Counted from the first letter of the stretch, positions 7,389 through 16,636 are shown. The stretch is DNA of 64,000 nucleotides from an uncultured Eubacteriales bacterium (GCA_934466515.1 CAKSLH010000001.1:1-64000); one strand, 5' to 3'. Numbers and translations are program-made. Notes: a model not told the origin generated them from the letters alone.

Positions 7389-8470
7389 CAGGCATTCTCC
7401 TCTTCGAATTTCTTCATAAATTCAACAAGCTTTTTAACACCCTCTAAAGGCATTGCATTATAAATCGAAGCTCTCATTCCGCCGACGGTTCTGTGACCCT
7501 TGATATTAACAAAGCCGTTATTCTTGGCCTCTGCGATAAACTTAGTGTCAAGCTCTTCGTTACCCGTTACAAAAGGAACATTCATAAGCGAACGGTCTTC
7601 CTTGACAACTGTTCCCTTAAACAGCTTGCTTGAATCAAGAAAATCATAGAGAACCTTTGCTTTTTCCTCATTTCTCTTTTTCATTTCTTCAAGTCCGCCA
7701 AGCTTTTTAATCCATTTGAACACAAGACCTGCAATATAGATATTGTAGCAAGGCGGAGTGTTGAACATAGAGCCGTTTTCGGCATGCGTAGCATAATTAA
7801 GCATTGTAGGAGTGATATCCATAGCGTTTCCGATAAGGTCCTTACGGATAATAACTATCGTAACACCGGCGGGAGCGACATTCTTCTGAGCTCCTGCATA
7901 TAAAACTCCGAATTTGCTTACATCAATCGGTTCAGAGAGAATACAGCTTGAAATATCGGCTACAAGCGGAACATCTCCGGTGTCTGGAATGTAATTATAC
8001 TTTGTTCCGTAAATAGTATTGTTAAAGCAGATATGAACATAATCGGCCTGCTTGTCAAAATCCTCGGCTTTAACCTTAGGAATATATGAGAAGGTCTTAT
8101 CCTTAGATGACGCAACTATTCTTGCCTCGCCGTAACGCGCGGCTTCTTTATATGCCTTGTTAGCCCACTGGCCGGTTATTATATAATCTGCCTTATGATT
8201 TTTATTCATAAGATTAAACGGAACCATCGCAAACTGCGTTGAAGCGCCGCCCTGCAAAAACAGAACATCATAATTGTCGGGAATATTCATTATTTCCCTT
8301 AAATCCTGCTCGGCAGTCTTAATTATCTCTCCGTACTCCTTAGAGCGGTGAGACATTTCCATAACCGACTGACCGGTTGCACCGTATTCAAGCATTTCGT
8401 CCGCCGCAGTCTTTAATACTTCCTCTGGAAGCATCGAAGGACCTGCGCTGAAATTATAAACTCTTGCCAT
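7388..8470 (-). CDS. serC: Phosphoserine aminotransferase
   Basis: This PLP enzyme (360 residues) makes phosphoserine from phosphohydroxypyruvate and glutamate. The N-terminus VYNFSAGPSMLPEEVL is diagnostic, and the PLP lysine is in YAGAQKNVAPAG (~residue 190). I chose ATG at 8470, with GGAGG 7 bases upstream; an upstream in-frame extension has no such site. It is the first gene of serC-serA. No serB is seen nearby. Confidence 0.96.
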   Translation of the reverse strand: MARVYNFSAGPSMLPEEVLKTAADEMLEYGATGQSVMEMSHRSKEYGEIIKTAEQDLREIMNIPDNYDVLFLQGGASTQFAMVPFNLMNKNHKADYIITGQWANKAYKEAARYGEARIVASSKDKTFSYIPKVKAEDFDKQADYVHICFNNTIYGTKYNYIPDTGDVPLVADISSCILSEPIDVSKFGVLYAGAQKNVAPAGVTIVIIRKDLIGNAMDITPTMLNYATHAENGSMFNTPPCYNIYIAGLVFKWIKKLGGLEEMKKRNEEKAKVLYDFLDSSKLFKGTVVKEDRSLMNVPFVTGNEELDTKFIAEAKNNGFVNIKGHRTVGGMRASIYNAMPLEGVKKLVEFMKKFEEENA

Positions 8471-8525
8471 AATAAAACCTCCATACAGGCAAATATTGCG
8501 CCGCTTACCGCGGCATGTTAATAAC

Positions 8526-8554
8526 ATTATATTTGCAGTATGAAGGTATGTCAA
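8526..8554 (-). promoter_or_regulatory. Consensus sigma-A promoter of serC-serA
   Basis: TTGACA, a 17-base spacer and TATAAT on the minus strand match the consensus exactly. The ~50-base leader contains a GC-rich hairpin (GCCGC/GCGGC). No T-box or other riboswitch is evident. Confidence 0.85.
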
Positions 8555-8615
8555 CAATATAGTTATTTTTTTAACATTCTTTTTGGTTTTTAAAACAACA
8601 TTTTATTAATCTTTG

Positions 8616-9125
8616 TTATTTTTTTAACATTCTTTCTCTTTGTTTATAATCCGGCAGATATTTCTCGATAATTTTGTAAAAGCGTTTTGAGTGGTTATGC
8701 TCAACAGTATGCGCAAGCTCATGTACGATAACATAATCTACCGCCTCTTTCGGATAAAGCATAAGAATATATGAAAAACAGAGGCTGTTTTTGCCCGAGC
8801 AGGAGCCGAATCGGGTTTTAGCGGAGGTGATTTTAATTCCACTGTATTTAACATTCATAATTTCGGCAAATTCCTCTGCCCTTTTAAAAATATACTCTTT
8901 TGCGGCTTTTTTAAGCGCTTTCGAATTTTCCTCAGCGTATTTAAACATTTCAGCCTTTTCAAGTCTGCCGCTTAAATGCTTTTCTATCCACGGTTTATGA
9001 GAATTTACGAATTCTTCGATAAACTTATCCTTTGTTCCGTAAGGCGCGCGGACTATGACCTCTGCGTCCCTCGAAATTTCAAGCGATACTGTTTTTCTTC
9101 CCGATTTTATAACCTTATATTCCAT
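8616..9125 (-). CDS. YgjP-like (DUF45) zinc metallopeptidase
   Basis: The protein has 169 residues. The zinc motif HELAHTVEHNHSKRF (~residues 135-150) is the HExxH plus distal H arrangement of the YgjP/WLM/SprT-like M48-related group. The basic C-terminus has PDYKQRERMLKK, also typical. An upstream YxxxKITSAKTRFGSC segment matches the family. The gene is about 50 residues shorter at the N-terminus than many relatives. It abuts the SGNH hydrolase gene (stop and start share 9125). The substrate is unknown. Confidence 0.85.
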   Translation of the reverse strand: MEYKVIKSGRKTVSLEISRDAEVIVRAPYGTKDKFIEEFVNSHKPWIEKHLSGRLEKAEMFKYAEENSKALKKAAKEYIFKRAEEFAEIMNVKYSGIKITSAKTRFGSCSGKNSLCFSYILMLYPKEAVDYVIVHELAHTVEHNHSKRFYKIIEKYLPDYKQRERMLKK

Positions 9126-9706
9126 TAAATATTATCTCTTACAATCTGAGCAAGCTTCATATATCCCTCTTTGCCGAAATGCAAGCCGTCGTTAGGCTGA
9201 TAAAGCTTTTCATTTTCGGCACAGAATTCGGGGCACTTTTCAATATCTATAAGCTTATATCCGTTATCCCTTGCGAATTTGCGGACAAATTCCGCGGCGT
9301 TTTTAATATTAGGCATATAACCGCAGTTTGAATATTCGGGATTTTCCGTAGCGTGAGGCGGTGTGCAAAGAATAATTTCCGCTTTCGGCTCGTCCTTTTT
9401 GCAAAGCTCGATTAGTTCCTTATAATCATCATTGCCCTGAAGATTTTCATTAGGATTAAGTCCGCCGTTTGTTCCTAACATAATAATTATTTTATCTGAA
9501 TTTTTCACATCAACATTTCCGCCTTTATAAAAGCTTAAATAAGACGAAGAAGTAAAACCGCATTTCCCGAAATTTCTCACTTCAAAGCCCGTAAGCCTTG
9601 AAAGAAAATAAGGATAATTTTCGGTGTGTACATTTGCTATACCGCTTTTTCCGAAAATCCCATAATCTCCCTCGGTTAAGCTGTCGCCAATACAGGATAT
9701 AATCAT
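9125..9706 (-). CDS. SGNH/GDSL-family hydrolase
   Basis: The 193-residue esterase-like protein has block I GDSLTEG (Ser ~8), block II with a conserved Gly (FGKCGFTSSS), block III GTNGG, and block V NDGLHFGKEGY with the Asp and His of the triad. There is no signal peptide, so it is cytoplasmic. Family members deacylate small esters, lipids or sugars. The substrate here is unknown. It is co-transcribed with the YgjP-like gene. Confidence 0.85.
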   Translation of the reverse strand: MIISCIGDSLTEGDYGIFGKSGIANVHTENYPYFLSRLTGFEVRNFGKCGFTSSSYLSFYKGGNVDVKNSDKIIIMLGTNGGLNPNENLQGNDDYKELIELCKKDEPKAEIILCTPPHATENPEYSNCGYMPNIKNAAEFVRKFARDNGYKLIDIEKCPEFCAENEKLYQPNDGLHFGKEGYMKLAQIVRDNI

Positions 9707-9798
9707 ATAACAATCTCCTTATGTTTTTTAATATTATACAGCCTGATACAAATAAAGTCTATACAAAAATAAAATAATGATGTATAATAATTTCGGTG

Positions 9799-10488
9799 AT
9801 GAAAATGTTTGAAAATAAAAACTTAAAAGCAGTTACTTTCAGCTTTGACGACGGAAATACCGACGATATCAGACTTATAAGCATTTTAAACAAATACGGA
9901 CTTAAGGGCACTTTCAACCTGAATTCGGGGAAGCTTACCAAAGCTTCGGTATGGAACTACGGAGAAAAGGAAGTAAGACATATAAATTTTCTTGACAGCA
10001 AGGATATTTATTCAGGCCACGAGGTTGCCTGCCATACATATACTCATCCGGATTTAACAAAGCAAGACAGTGAAACCGTTTATAACGAAACAGCGCTTGA
10101 TATGAAATTGCTATCCTTTTTATTCGGATATGAGGTAAACGGAATGGCATATCCTTTCGGCACCTTTAATGACGGAATTATAGAGATACTTAAAAAGTGC
10201 GGAATTTTATATTCAAGAACAGTAAACAGCACTTACAGCTTTGAATGCCCTGAAAATCCATATATTTGGAATCCTACCTGTCATTTTAAAGATGAAAAAA
10301 TATTTGAGCTTGCAGACAAGTTTGTAAATTCAAAACCCGACGCACCGAAGATATTTTATATATGGGGTCATTCCTATGAATTGGTAACCGAAAGCGACTG
10401 GGAAAGATTTGAGGATTTTTGCAAAAAAATATCGGGCATTTGTGATATAAGCTATATCACAAATAAAGAAATTTTAGAAAGCATATAA
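9799..10488 (+). CDS. Polysaccharide deacetylase (NodB-like)
   Basis: The ~229-residue protein has a NodB homology domain. Motif 1 is TFSFDDG, with the catalytic Asp and metal Asp, and motif 2 is the metal-binding HTYTHPD. A MAYPFGTF motif and a late WGHSYEL follow. It has no signal peptide or membrane anchor, so it probably acts on a soluble sugar or a cytoplasmic substrate rather than on the wall. The start is uncertain (GTG 9796, ATG 9799 or ATG 9805), and the ribosome site is weak. Confidence 0.85.
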   Translation: MKMFENKNLKAVTFSFDDGNTDDIRLISILNKYGLKGTFNLNSGKLTKASVWNYGEKEVRHINFLDSKDIYSGHEVACHTYTHPDLTKQDSETVYNETALDMKLLSFLFGYEVNGMAYPFGTFNDGIIEILKKCGILYSRTVNSTYSFECPENPYIWNPTCHFKDEKIFELADKFVNSKPDAPKIFYIWGHSYELVTESDWERFEDFCKKISGICDISYITNKEILESI

Positions 10489-10492
10489 AAAC

Positions 10493-10523
10493 GGCGGACA
10501 GTTTATTAACTGTCCGCTTTTTT
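10493..10523 (+). terminator. Intrinsic terminator after the deacetylase
   Basis: GCGGACAGTT/AACTGTCCGC stem followed by six T. Confidence 0.9.
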
Positions 10524-10535
10524 AATGAACATTTT

Positions 10536-11273
10536 TTACTGTACGCTTTTTCCGCCGTCAACATAAATGCTTTGGCCTGTTATATATCTTCCCTCATCCG
10601 AGCAAAGCAGGCTTACCATTCCCGCGCAGTCCTCAGGCTTACCGTAAAAGCCTACAGGGATTGACGCGGTAACCTTTTTTGCATACTCTTCGTCAGAAAG
10701 TGCATCAATATTGCGGTCGGTATATATAACCCCTGGCGCCATATTATTGACTGTTATTCCGTCCTTTGCAAGCTGTAAGGAAAGCGACTGAACCATATTT
10801 GTCTGAGCCGCCTTAGACGCGGAATAAATAAGCATATCAGGGTGCGGCTTAGCCTCCTGAACCGAGCCTACGGTAACAATTCTTCCCCACCCCTGCTCTT
10901 TCATGTGAGGAACTGCCGCCTGAATGAGCAAAAGCGAAGAAACAAAATTACAGTTAAGCTGTTCATAGCATTCTTCAAGCGGAATTTCGTCCCAATGCTT
11001 TCTATACTGCAAGGAAGCGTTTAAAACGAGAACATCTATATTTCCCATTTTTTCTGCCAATTCCTTTGTTTTTTCTGTATTGCAAAGATTTGCGGCGATA
11101 ATGCTTGCCTTTCCGCCGTTTTTCTCTATTATTTCTTTGGTTTCTTCGGCTTTTGCGGTATTTCCCGCGCAGTGAATTATAACCTCATATCCGTCCTTTG
11201 CGAGACGGACGGCAATTGCTCTGCCTATACCTCTTGATGAGCCGGTTACAAGCGCGCGTTTTGAATTTGCCAT
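10536..11273 (-). CDS. Short-chain dehydrogenase/reductase (FabG-like)
   Basis: The oxidoreductase has 245 residues with the SDR nucleotide motif TGSSRGIGRA near the N-terminus, NAS (VLNASLQ) and the YSASK catalytic pair (~residue 153). The C-terminus ends in the usual ITGQSIYVDGG. It is the last gene of the leftward operon that starts at 14501, with a dehydratase, an RraA-like protein and a lactonase. It probably oxidises a sugar to its lactone or reduces a keto-sugar acid. The substrate is inferred from context only. Confidence 0.88.
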   Translation of the reverse strand: MANSKRALVTGSSRGIGRAIAVRLAKDGYEVIIHCAGNTAKAEETKEIIEKNGGKASIIAANLCNTEKTKELAEKMGNIDVLVLNASLQYRKHWDEIPLEECYEQLNCNFVSSLLLIQAAVPHMKEQGWGRIVTVGSVQEAKPHPDMLIYSASKAAQTNMVQSLSLQLAKDGITVNNMAPGVIYTDRNIDALSDEEYAKKVTASIPVGFYGKPEDCAGMVSLLCSDEGRYITGQSIYVDGGKSVQ

Positions 11274-11290
11274 AATTTTATTTCCTCCGA

Positions 11291-12241
11291 TCAGTTCTCA
11301 TAAAACGAAACGCATAACGGATCGCCTTTAAGCTCAAATGAATATATAAATTCGGGCTTTGAGTTTTCAAGCCTTAAAACAGATACGCTTCCGCCCTCGT
11401 TTGCGCATATAAGAAGATTATCTAAAATATCAAAATCCCTCGGATTAACTCCTCCGCAGGGCGTGTTATCAAGCAAGGTAAGCTTTTCGTTTTCCGCTTT
11501 AAATCTTGAAATACAGTCAGCACCTCTGTGAGACACATATAAATATCCGTCCTTAAGCCTGATTGCGGCGGCTGTTGATTTACCCTTAAATTCGGGAATA
11601 GCCTCAACGGTATTTAAAAGCTTAAGCCTGCCTTTTTCAAAGCTTAAAACGCTGACATTATTTGAAAGCTCATTAACACAGTAAACATATTTTCCGTTTT
11701 CGCTGAAAACAAGATGTCTGCAGCCGCTGCCCGAGGGTACATTTTCCTTTGATACCTCATTTAACTCTAAATCATAGATAAACACCGTATCAAGCCCTAA
11801 GTCGGTGCAAAGAATATAATTTCCGTCAGGCGAAAATGTGACAAAATGTGTATGCGCCATATCCTGCCTCGGCAGATTTACACCTTTTCCGCTATGCTTA
11901 ACTTCTCTTTCAGGCATTTTTATAATATTGCCCGACAGATAGTTCACAAGGTAAACGCTCTCATCATTTCCTACGCACAAATGGCAAGGGACGATTCCCT
12001 TTGAGCTTAAAGCATCGCCCTCTTTATGAAAAGCTCCGTTTTTATCAATACTGCAAGTTATAACTCCGCCGTTTCCTTTGCCTAAATCGCGAAGAAGAAT
12101 ATAGGCTTTATTATTTTTTATCACGGTATACATAGGTCTGTCAAGAGCAAGCTTATCGCAAAATACAAGACCGTCTCCGTTTAATGTATAATGATAAATT
12201 CCGCCGTTTTCAGCGCAGTTGGTAATATAAATATGTTTCAT
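11291..12241 (-). CDS. Lactonase-type seven-bladed beta-propeller (YbhE/PF10282-like)
   Basis: This protein (316 residues) has repeated propeller blades with the family signature HTHFVTFSPDGNYILCTDLGLDTVFIY, GCRHLVFSENGKYVYCVNELSNNVSVL and NPRDFDI. Members include 6-phosphogluconolactonase and 3-carboxymuconate cyclase. I chose ATG at 12241, two bases from the RraA-like stop; the longer open frame upstream overlaps that gene and lacks the fold. In this operon it would open a sugar lactone made by the SDR. Confidence 0.85.
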   Translation of the reverse strand: MKHIYITNCAENGGIYHYTLNGDGLVFCDKLALDRPMYTVIKNNKAYILLRDLGKGNGGVITCSIDKNGAFHKEGDALSSKGIVPCHLCVGNDESVYLVNYLSGNIIKMPEREVKHSGKGVNLPRQDMAHTHFVTFSPDGNYILCTDLGLDTVFIYDLELNEVSKENVPSGSGCRHLVFSENGKYVYCVNELSNNVSVLSFEKGRLKLLNTVEAIPEFKGKSTAAAIRLKDGYLYVSHRGADCISRFKAENEKLTLLDNTPCGGVNPRDFDILDNLLICANEGGSVSVLRLENSKPEFIYSFELKGDPLCVSFYEN

Positions 12242-12242
12242 A

Positions 12243-13157
12243 TTATAAAGCCGTCTGAGTATCGTTGGGGTCGCCGTTTCTTGCAAGGTCATATTCCTTT
12301 GACCAATCAAGGTCGCGGTATTCTTCCCCTCTCGGGTCGGTTTTGATCCATTCAACGAGCATATCGAGCATATCCTCAGACCAAGTGTTTTTATCAATCT
12401 GAGCTGTTGTGAATTTGCCCTGACAAATCATTTCGAAGCCGAAATCATCCTTAACATGAGTCTTAGCAGCACCCTCAACAACATCGGCCACAAGATGTGA
12501 CGGAATAAACAAAACTCCGCCGCCTGCTCCGAAAACAACATCTCCCGGGAGACAAACCGCTCCGCCGAACGATGTGATATCGTTCCAGTCCTTCATAACA
12601 AACTCGCGGATAGGAGTCGGGTCAATTCCTCTGTAATAAACCTGAACATCGGGAACCTTTTTCATCTGCTCAACATCGCGTACACCGCCCCAGATAACGG
12701 CTCCACCCGTCTTTGTATGCTTCTGAAGAGCGGTAGTAAGATTTCCGCCTAAAAATGTGCCCTTATAAATTTTATCATACATATCGCAGACTACAACATC
12801 GCGTTCGGTAAGCTTATCTATAACCCACTGGTTATAATTGCCCTGAAGACCGTCTTCGGCACCTTTTGAAAACTGTACATCGTGAAGGTCGGGTCGGGTT
12901 GGAACATAAGTGCAGGTAACCGCTCTGCCGACCAATTTTCTGCCGTCGTCATGCAAAGTAGAAAGCGGAGCGAGACCGCCGCCTACAAACTGATGCTCAT
13001 AGCCTAAAACGAATATCGGCTTCCAAACCTCCTCTAAGGTCATACCGTAAAGCGCGTCAAGATATTTGTCTTCAACCTTTGGTCTGCCGTCAGGCAGGCG
13101 CTCGCCCTTCCAAAGAGGAGTAAGCTTAATTATTTTTTCTCTGTCATTATAATTCAT
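12243..13157 (-). CDS. RraA-like / HMG-aldolase family protein
   Basis: The protein of 304 residues has the RraA-fold core: GNLTTALQKH, GGAVIWGGVRDVEQM (~residues 140-165) and PGDVVFGAGGGVLFIP (~215). This family includes RraA and the divalent-metal class II pyruvate aldolases (4-hydroxy-4-methyl-2-oxoglutarate type), which share the GGxRD substrate-binding motif. It lies directly after an enolase-superfamily dehydratase gene, so cleavage of a 2-keto-3-deoxy sugar acid is the likely role. It is longer than the usual 200-230 residues, with additions at both ends. Confidence 0.8.
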   Translation of the reverse strand: MNYNDREKIIKLTPLWKGERLPDGRPKVEDKYLDALYGMTLEEVWKPIFVLGYEHQFVGGGLAPLSTLHDDGRKLVGRAVTCTYVPTRPDLHDVQFSKGAEDGLQGNYNQWVIDKLTERDVVVCDMYDKIYKGTFLGGNLTTALQKHTKTGGAVIWGGVRDVEQMKKVPDVQVYYRGIDPTPIREFVMKDWNDITSFGGAVCLPGDVVFGAGGGVLFIPSHLVADVVEGAAKTHVKDDFGFEMICQGKFTTAQIDKNTWSEDMLDMLVEWIKTDPRGEEYRDLDWSKEYDLARNGDPNDTQTAL

Positions 13158-13163
13158 TTTTAA

Positions 13164-14501
13164 TCAGCTCCAGATTCTGTCATTTGAAAATTCTCTGTTC
13201 CATTCGTCGGTAGGCTCGAAAAATCCCGGGATTTCGCTGTTAATATGTTCCTTAATTACCTCTTCATTAAGATCGTCAAAGCCTATTCCGGGCTTTTCGG
13301 GAACTGTTATAAATCCGTTTTCAAATATAGGATTCTTAATTCCTGTTACCATATCCGCCCACCACGGAACATCAACGGAATGGAATTCAAGAGCAAGAAC
13401 ATTATGCATAGCGGCAGCCGCATGAACGGCAGCAAGACAAGCAACGGGGCTTTCAGCCATGTGAATTGCGGTAGCAACGCCGTTTTCATCGGCAATGTCG
13501 GAAATCTTCTTAAGCTCAAGCGCTCCGCCGCAGGTTAATATATCGGGGTGAATAACCGAAACTCCGCCTGCTTTTATAATTTTTTCAAAGCCTTCTTTAA
13601 GATAAATGTCCTCGCCTGTCGCAATCGGGATATTAGTGCTGTTTTTAAGTCTAACATATTCATCGGTATAAATCCACGGAACCATATCCTCAAGCCATGC
13701 AAGATTATAAGGCTCCATTCTCTTTGCGAAGCGAATGCAGTCCTCAACGCATACATGTCCGAAATGGTCTATTGCAAGCGGAACCTCATAGCCTATAACA
13801 TCTCTTACCTCTTTTACATAATTTTCAAGATAATCAAGACCCTTTTCGGTAAGATGAATTCCTGTAAACGGGTGCGCGGTTGTAACAATCGAATAGCTGT
13901 TTTGAGCCTTTACCATATCCGCAGTAACGCTTCCGCCCTGAACATTTAAAATGTGGGGAGCATATTTCTTCATATCGTCAATAAATCCGAGAGGAGCGTT
14001 AATAGTTCCGGGCTCGTCCATCAAAAGACCTATTCCGAGATCCATTTTAAGGAATGTAAAGCCCATTTCCATGCGCTTTTTAAGAGCAAGACCCATATCG
14101 TGACCGGTATGCTTTCCGTCAACATCGGTGTCGCAGTAAACACGGACCTTATCACGGAATTTTCCGCCGAGCAGCTGATACATCGGAACGCCGTAAGCCT
14201 TGCCGGCAAGATCCCAAAGAGCAATTTCAATTCCCGAAACTCCTCCGCCCTGACGTGAAGGACCGCCGAATTGCTTAATCTTATGGAATATCCTGTCAAC
14301 ATTGCAGGGGTTTTCACCGAGAATTCTGCTTTTAAGCATTAAAGCATAGGTTTTGCTTGACGCGTCGCGAACCTCGCCGTAGCCTGTAATGCCCTGATTT
14401 GTCATGATTTTAAGAATTGTGCAGCGCTTGGGTGCGCCGTCGATATCGACAAAGCGCATGTCGGTAATCCTAAGATCCGACGGATTAGAATAGGTGTTCA
14501 T
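13164..14501 (-). CDS. Enolase-superfamily sugar-acid dehydratase (MR/MLE type)
   Basis: This 445-residue mandelate-racemase-type enzyme has an N-terminal capping domain (1-~130), then a TIM barrel with the second-strand lysine in FLKMDLG. Metal ligands lie in AIDHFGH, WLEDMVPW and IATGEDIY, with further barrel motifs HPDILTCGG and HMAESPV. Relatives dehydrate aldonic or uronic acids to 2-keto-3-deoxy acids. It is the first gene of the operon and has GGAGG before the ATG. The exact acid cannot be assigned from sequence alone. Confidence 0.85.
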   Translation of the reverse strand: MNTYSNPSDLRITDMRFVDIDGAPKRCTILKIMTNQGITGYGEVRDASSKTYALMLKSRILGENPCNVDRIFHKIKQFGGPSRQGGGVSGIEIALWDLAGKAYGVPMYQLLGGKFRDKVRVYCDTDVDGKHTGHDMGLALKKRMEMGFTFLKMDLGIGLLMDEPGTINAPLGFIDDMKKYAPHILNVQGGSVTADMVKAQNSYSIVTTAHPFTGIHLTEKGLDYLENYVKEVRDVIGYEVPLAIDHFGHVCVEDCIRFAKRMEPYNLAWLEDMVPWIYTDEYVRLKNSTNIPIATGEDIYLKEGFEKIIKAGGVSVIHPDILTCGGALELKKISDIADENGVATAIHMAESPVACLAAVHAAAAMHNVLALEFHSVDVPWWADMVTGIKNPIFENGFITVPEKPGIGFDDLNEEVIKEHINSEIPGFFEPTDEWNREFSNDRIWS

Positions 14502-14524
14502 AATCTTTCCTCCAAAATAAATTA

Positions 14525-14616
14525 CGATTGACTTGCAAAAGATTTAATGTTACAATCTACTTGTATTTTAATAAATTAAGCAGTTGTTTTCATCAACTAT
14601 ATTATCGACTTTGCAA
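14525..14616. promoter_or_regulatory. Divergent promoters and candidate AraC operator
   Basis: On the plus strand TTGACT (14528), a 17-base spacer and TACAAT (14551-14556) serve the AraC gene. On the minus strand TTGATG (14591-14596), a 17-base spacer and TATTAA (14568-14573) serve the dehydratase operon. Two related direct repeats, at about 14525-14539 (CGATTGACTTGCAAA) and 14604-14616 (TCGACTTTGCAAA), are candidate AraC sites flanking both promoters. Confidence 0.55.
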
Positions 14617-14644
14617 ACTATATTACGATTTTAGAGGTTAGCTT

Positions 14645-15517
14645 ATGATAAACGAGCTTGGAGAAATAAAGGGTTCGGACGGTAACATTCTTATAAGAGC
14701 ATGGGAAGTCACCGTTCCCGAGGGCAAAAGAGGAATAAGACTTCACAGCCATATAAGATTTGAAATCACCCTTATAAACGAAGGCACGGGAACCTATCTT
14801 ATAAACGGTAAAGAGCATAAAATCGAAAAGGGAAAGATATTCGTCACCGCGAGCAATGAACAGCACTGCGTGACAAATGTCGGAAGCGGAGGGCTTAAAA
14901 TGACAAATCTGCATTTTGAGCCGCGCTGTCTTTGGGGACGAAGCTATGACAGCCTTACGGATAAAAACATAAATTTCTGTTTTTCCCACAACGAAAGCTT
15001 TGATAACTGTATTCCTAATAATAAGGCAGATAAGCTGACTCGGATTTTTTGCGAAATAACCGAAGAATTCAAAAATAAAAACGAAGAATACCCGCTTAAA
15101 ATAAAATCCCTGCTTAATTTAATGTTGATTACGCTTATAAGAGACCACGGATATTCAAAAGATACCGTAAGCCTGAAAAAAGACCGATTTAACTGCATAC
15201 GAAACGCAATTAAATATATTGATTCGCATTTAAGCGAGCCTATGAGTCTTGAAAAGCTTTCCGAGCTTTCCGGAATGAGTCCGAATTATTTCTCGGCTCT
15301 GTTTCATAATGTCAGCGGAATAACGCTTTGGGATTATTATAATTCAAGAAGAATAGATAATGCAATATTTTTACTTAAAGAAAATACAGAACAGAATATT
15401 CTCGACATTGCTCTCGCCTGCGGCTATAATAATACCGCCAATTTCAATAAAGCATTTAAAAAGGTTACCGGAACCACACCTTCAAAATACCGAAATTCCG
15501 ACGATATTCTTTTATAA
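14645..15517 (+). CDS. AraC-family transcriptional regulator
   Basis: The regulator has 290 residues. An N-terminal cupin-like ligand domain (LHSHIRFEITLINEGTGTY and the HEQH-like turn, ~30-110) is followed by a linker. Two C-terminal helix-turn-helix motifs occupy ~190-285: SLEKLSELSGMSPNYFSALF, then ILDIALACGYNNTANFNKAF..TGTTPSKYR. It is divergent from the sugar-acid operon and most likely activates it when a sugar or sugar acid binds the cupin. Confidence 0.88.
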   Translation: MINELGEIKGSDGNILIRAWEVTVPEGKRGIRLHSHIRFEITLINEGTGTYLINGKEHKIEKGKIFVTASNEQHCVTNVGSGGLKMTNLHFEPRCLWGRSYDSLTDKNINFCFSHNESFDNCIPNNKADKLTRIFCEITEEFKNKNEEYPLKIKSLLNLMLITLIRDHGYSKDTVSLKKDRFNCIRNAIKYIDSHLSEPMSLEKLSELSGMSPNYFSALFHNVSGITLWDYYNSRRIDNAIFLLKENTEQNILDIALACGYNNTANFNKAFKKVTGTTPSKYRNSDDILL

Positions 15518-15584
15518 TATAAATAATAAATAAAATAAGTGCAATAATAAAATAAATCATTTCAATATGAAACGGAGATATTTT

Positions 15585-16262
15585 ATGTTTACCGCACTTA
15601 TAAGAACACTGTTTTTCTATCTTGTGATAACAATTGCGATCCGCCTTATGGGAAAAAGACAAATCGGAGATATGCAGCCTAACGAGCTTGTTGTAACTCT
15701 CCTTATTTCCGAGCTTGCCGCAATTCCTCTGCAGGATATGGATCAGCCGATTTTAAGCGGAATTTCGGCAATAGTATTTCTGGTTATAATTGAAATACTT
15801 GTTTCTGTAGCATCGCTTAAAAGCTTTTTTGTAAGAAAAATGATTAACGGTCAGTCGGTTGTAATCATAAAAAACGGCACTGTAGACCAAAAAGCTATGC
15901 AGGATGTAAGAATGACGGTTTTAGACCTTGTAGAGCTTTTAAGAGGTCAAGAGGTATTCGATATTTCTCAGGTTGCGTTTGCAGTATTAGAAGTAAACGG
16001 CGAGCTGAGCGTGCTTCTTAAAAGCGATGAACAGCCCGTCACCAAAAAGGATGCCGGTATTAAATCCGAAGCGGACGCTTTGCCTCTTCCCGTTATTACG
16101 GACGGAAAAATCGTTAAAGAATCGCTTAAGGCTTTGGAAATAAGCAATAAGAATATTACAGACAGACTTAAAAAGAAAAAACTGACGCCTGAAAATGTAT
16201 TTTTAATGACGCTTGACCGAAACGGTACCGAAAATATCGTTAAAAGAGAGGCGGGATTATAA
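15585..16262 (+). CDS. DUF421 (YetF/YrbG-like) membrane protein
   Basis: About 225 residues, with three N-terminal transmembrane helices and then the conserved soluble DUF421 domain (RLMGKRQIGDMQPNELVVTLLISELAA, MINGQSVVIIKNG, LLRGQEVFDISQVAFAVLE). I chose ATG at 15585, with GGAG upstream; an ATG at 15567 is in frame. DUF421 proteins are linked to the cell envelope and spores in Firmicutes. The function is not settled. It overlaps the DUF4363 gene by one base. Confidence 0.88.
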   Translation: MFTALIRTLFFYLVITIAIRLMGKRQIGDMQPNELVVTLLISELAAIPLQDMDQPILSGISAIVFLVIIEILVSVASLKSFFVRKMINGQSVVIIKNGTVDQKAMQDVRMTVLDLVELLRGQEVFDISQVAFAVLEVNGELSVLLKSDEQPVTKKDAGIKSEADALPLPVITDGKIVKESLKALEISNKNITDRLKKKKLTPENVFLMTLDRNGTENIVKREAGL

Positions 16263-16636
16263 TGAAGAGACTTATACCTGCCGTTATTCTTACTTTTTTC
16301 CTTATATTTATATGTATATTCTCACATGTAAAGGTCAAGGAACTCGGAAACGCGACAAAGAACGATTTAAGCTATGCCTTAAGCACCGTAGATAGAAATG
16401 ACAAGGACGAGACCGATAACGCAATAAAGAAATTAAATAAAAAATGGGACGACCGCTGCAGAACCCTTTCTCTTTTTGTAAACCGGGGCAAGCTTGAAGA
16501 AGTGAGCGATAAAATCCAAACTCTTAAAAGCTATACCGAAAGCAAGGATGAGTTTGAAGAGGAATGTACTCAAATAAAGGTTTTGCTTGATGCAATAATA
16601 AAAGAACAGGACTTGACTATGAGTACCTTTTTTTAA
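16262..16636 (+). CDS. DUF4363 family protein
   Basis: The protein of 124 residues has one N-terminal membrane anchor (LIPAVILTFFLIFICIFSHV) and an extracytoplasmic helical domain. DUF4363 genes commonly follow DUF421 genes in Clostridia, and the stop/start overlap (TAATG) here shows coupling. The two products probably form one envelope complex. No enzyme motif is visible. Confidence 0.8.
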   Translation: MKRLIPAVILTFFLIFICIFSHVKVKELGNATKNDLSYALSTVDRNDKDETDNAIKKLNKKWDDRCRTLSLFVNRGKLEEVSDKIQTLKSYTESKDEFEEECTQIKVLLDAIIKEQDLTMSTFF

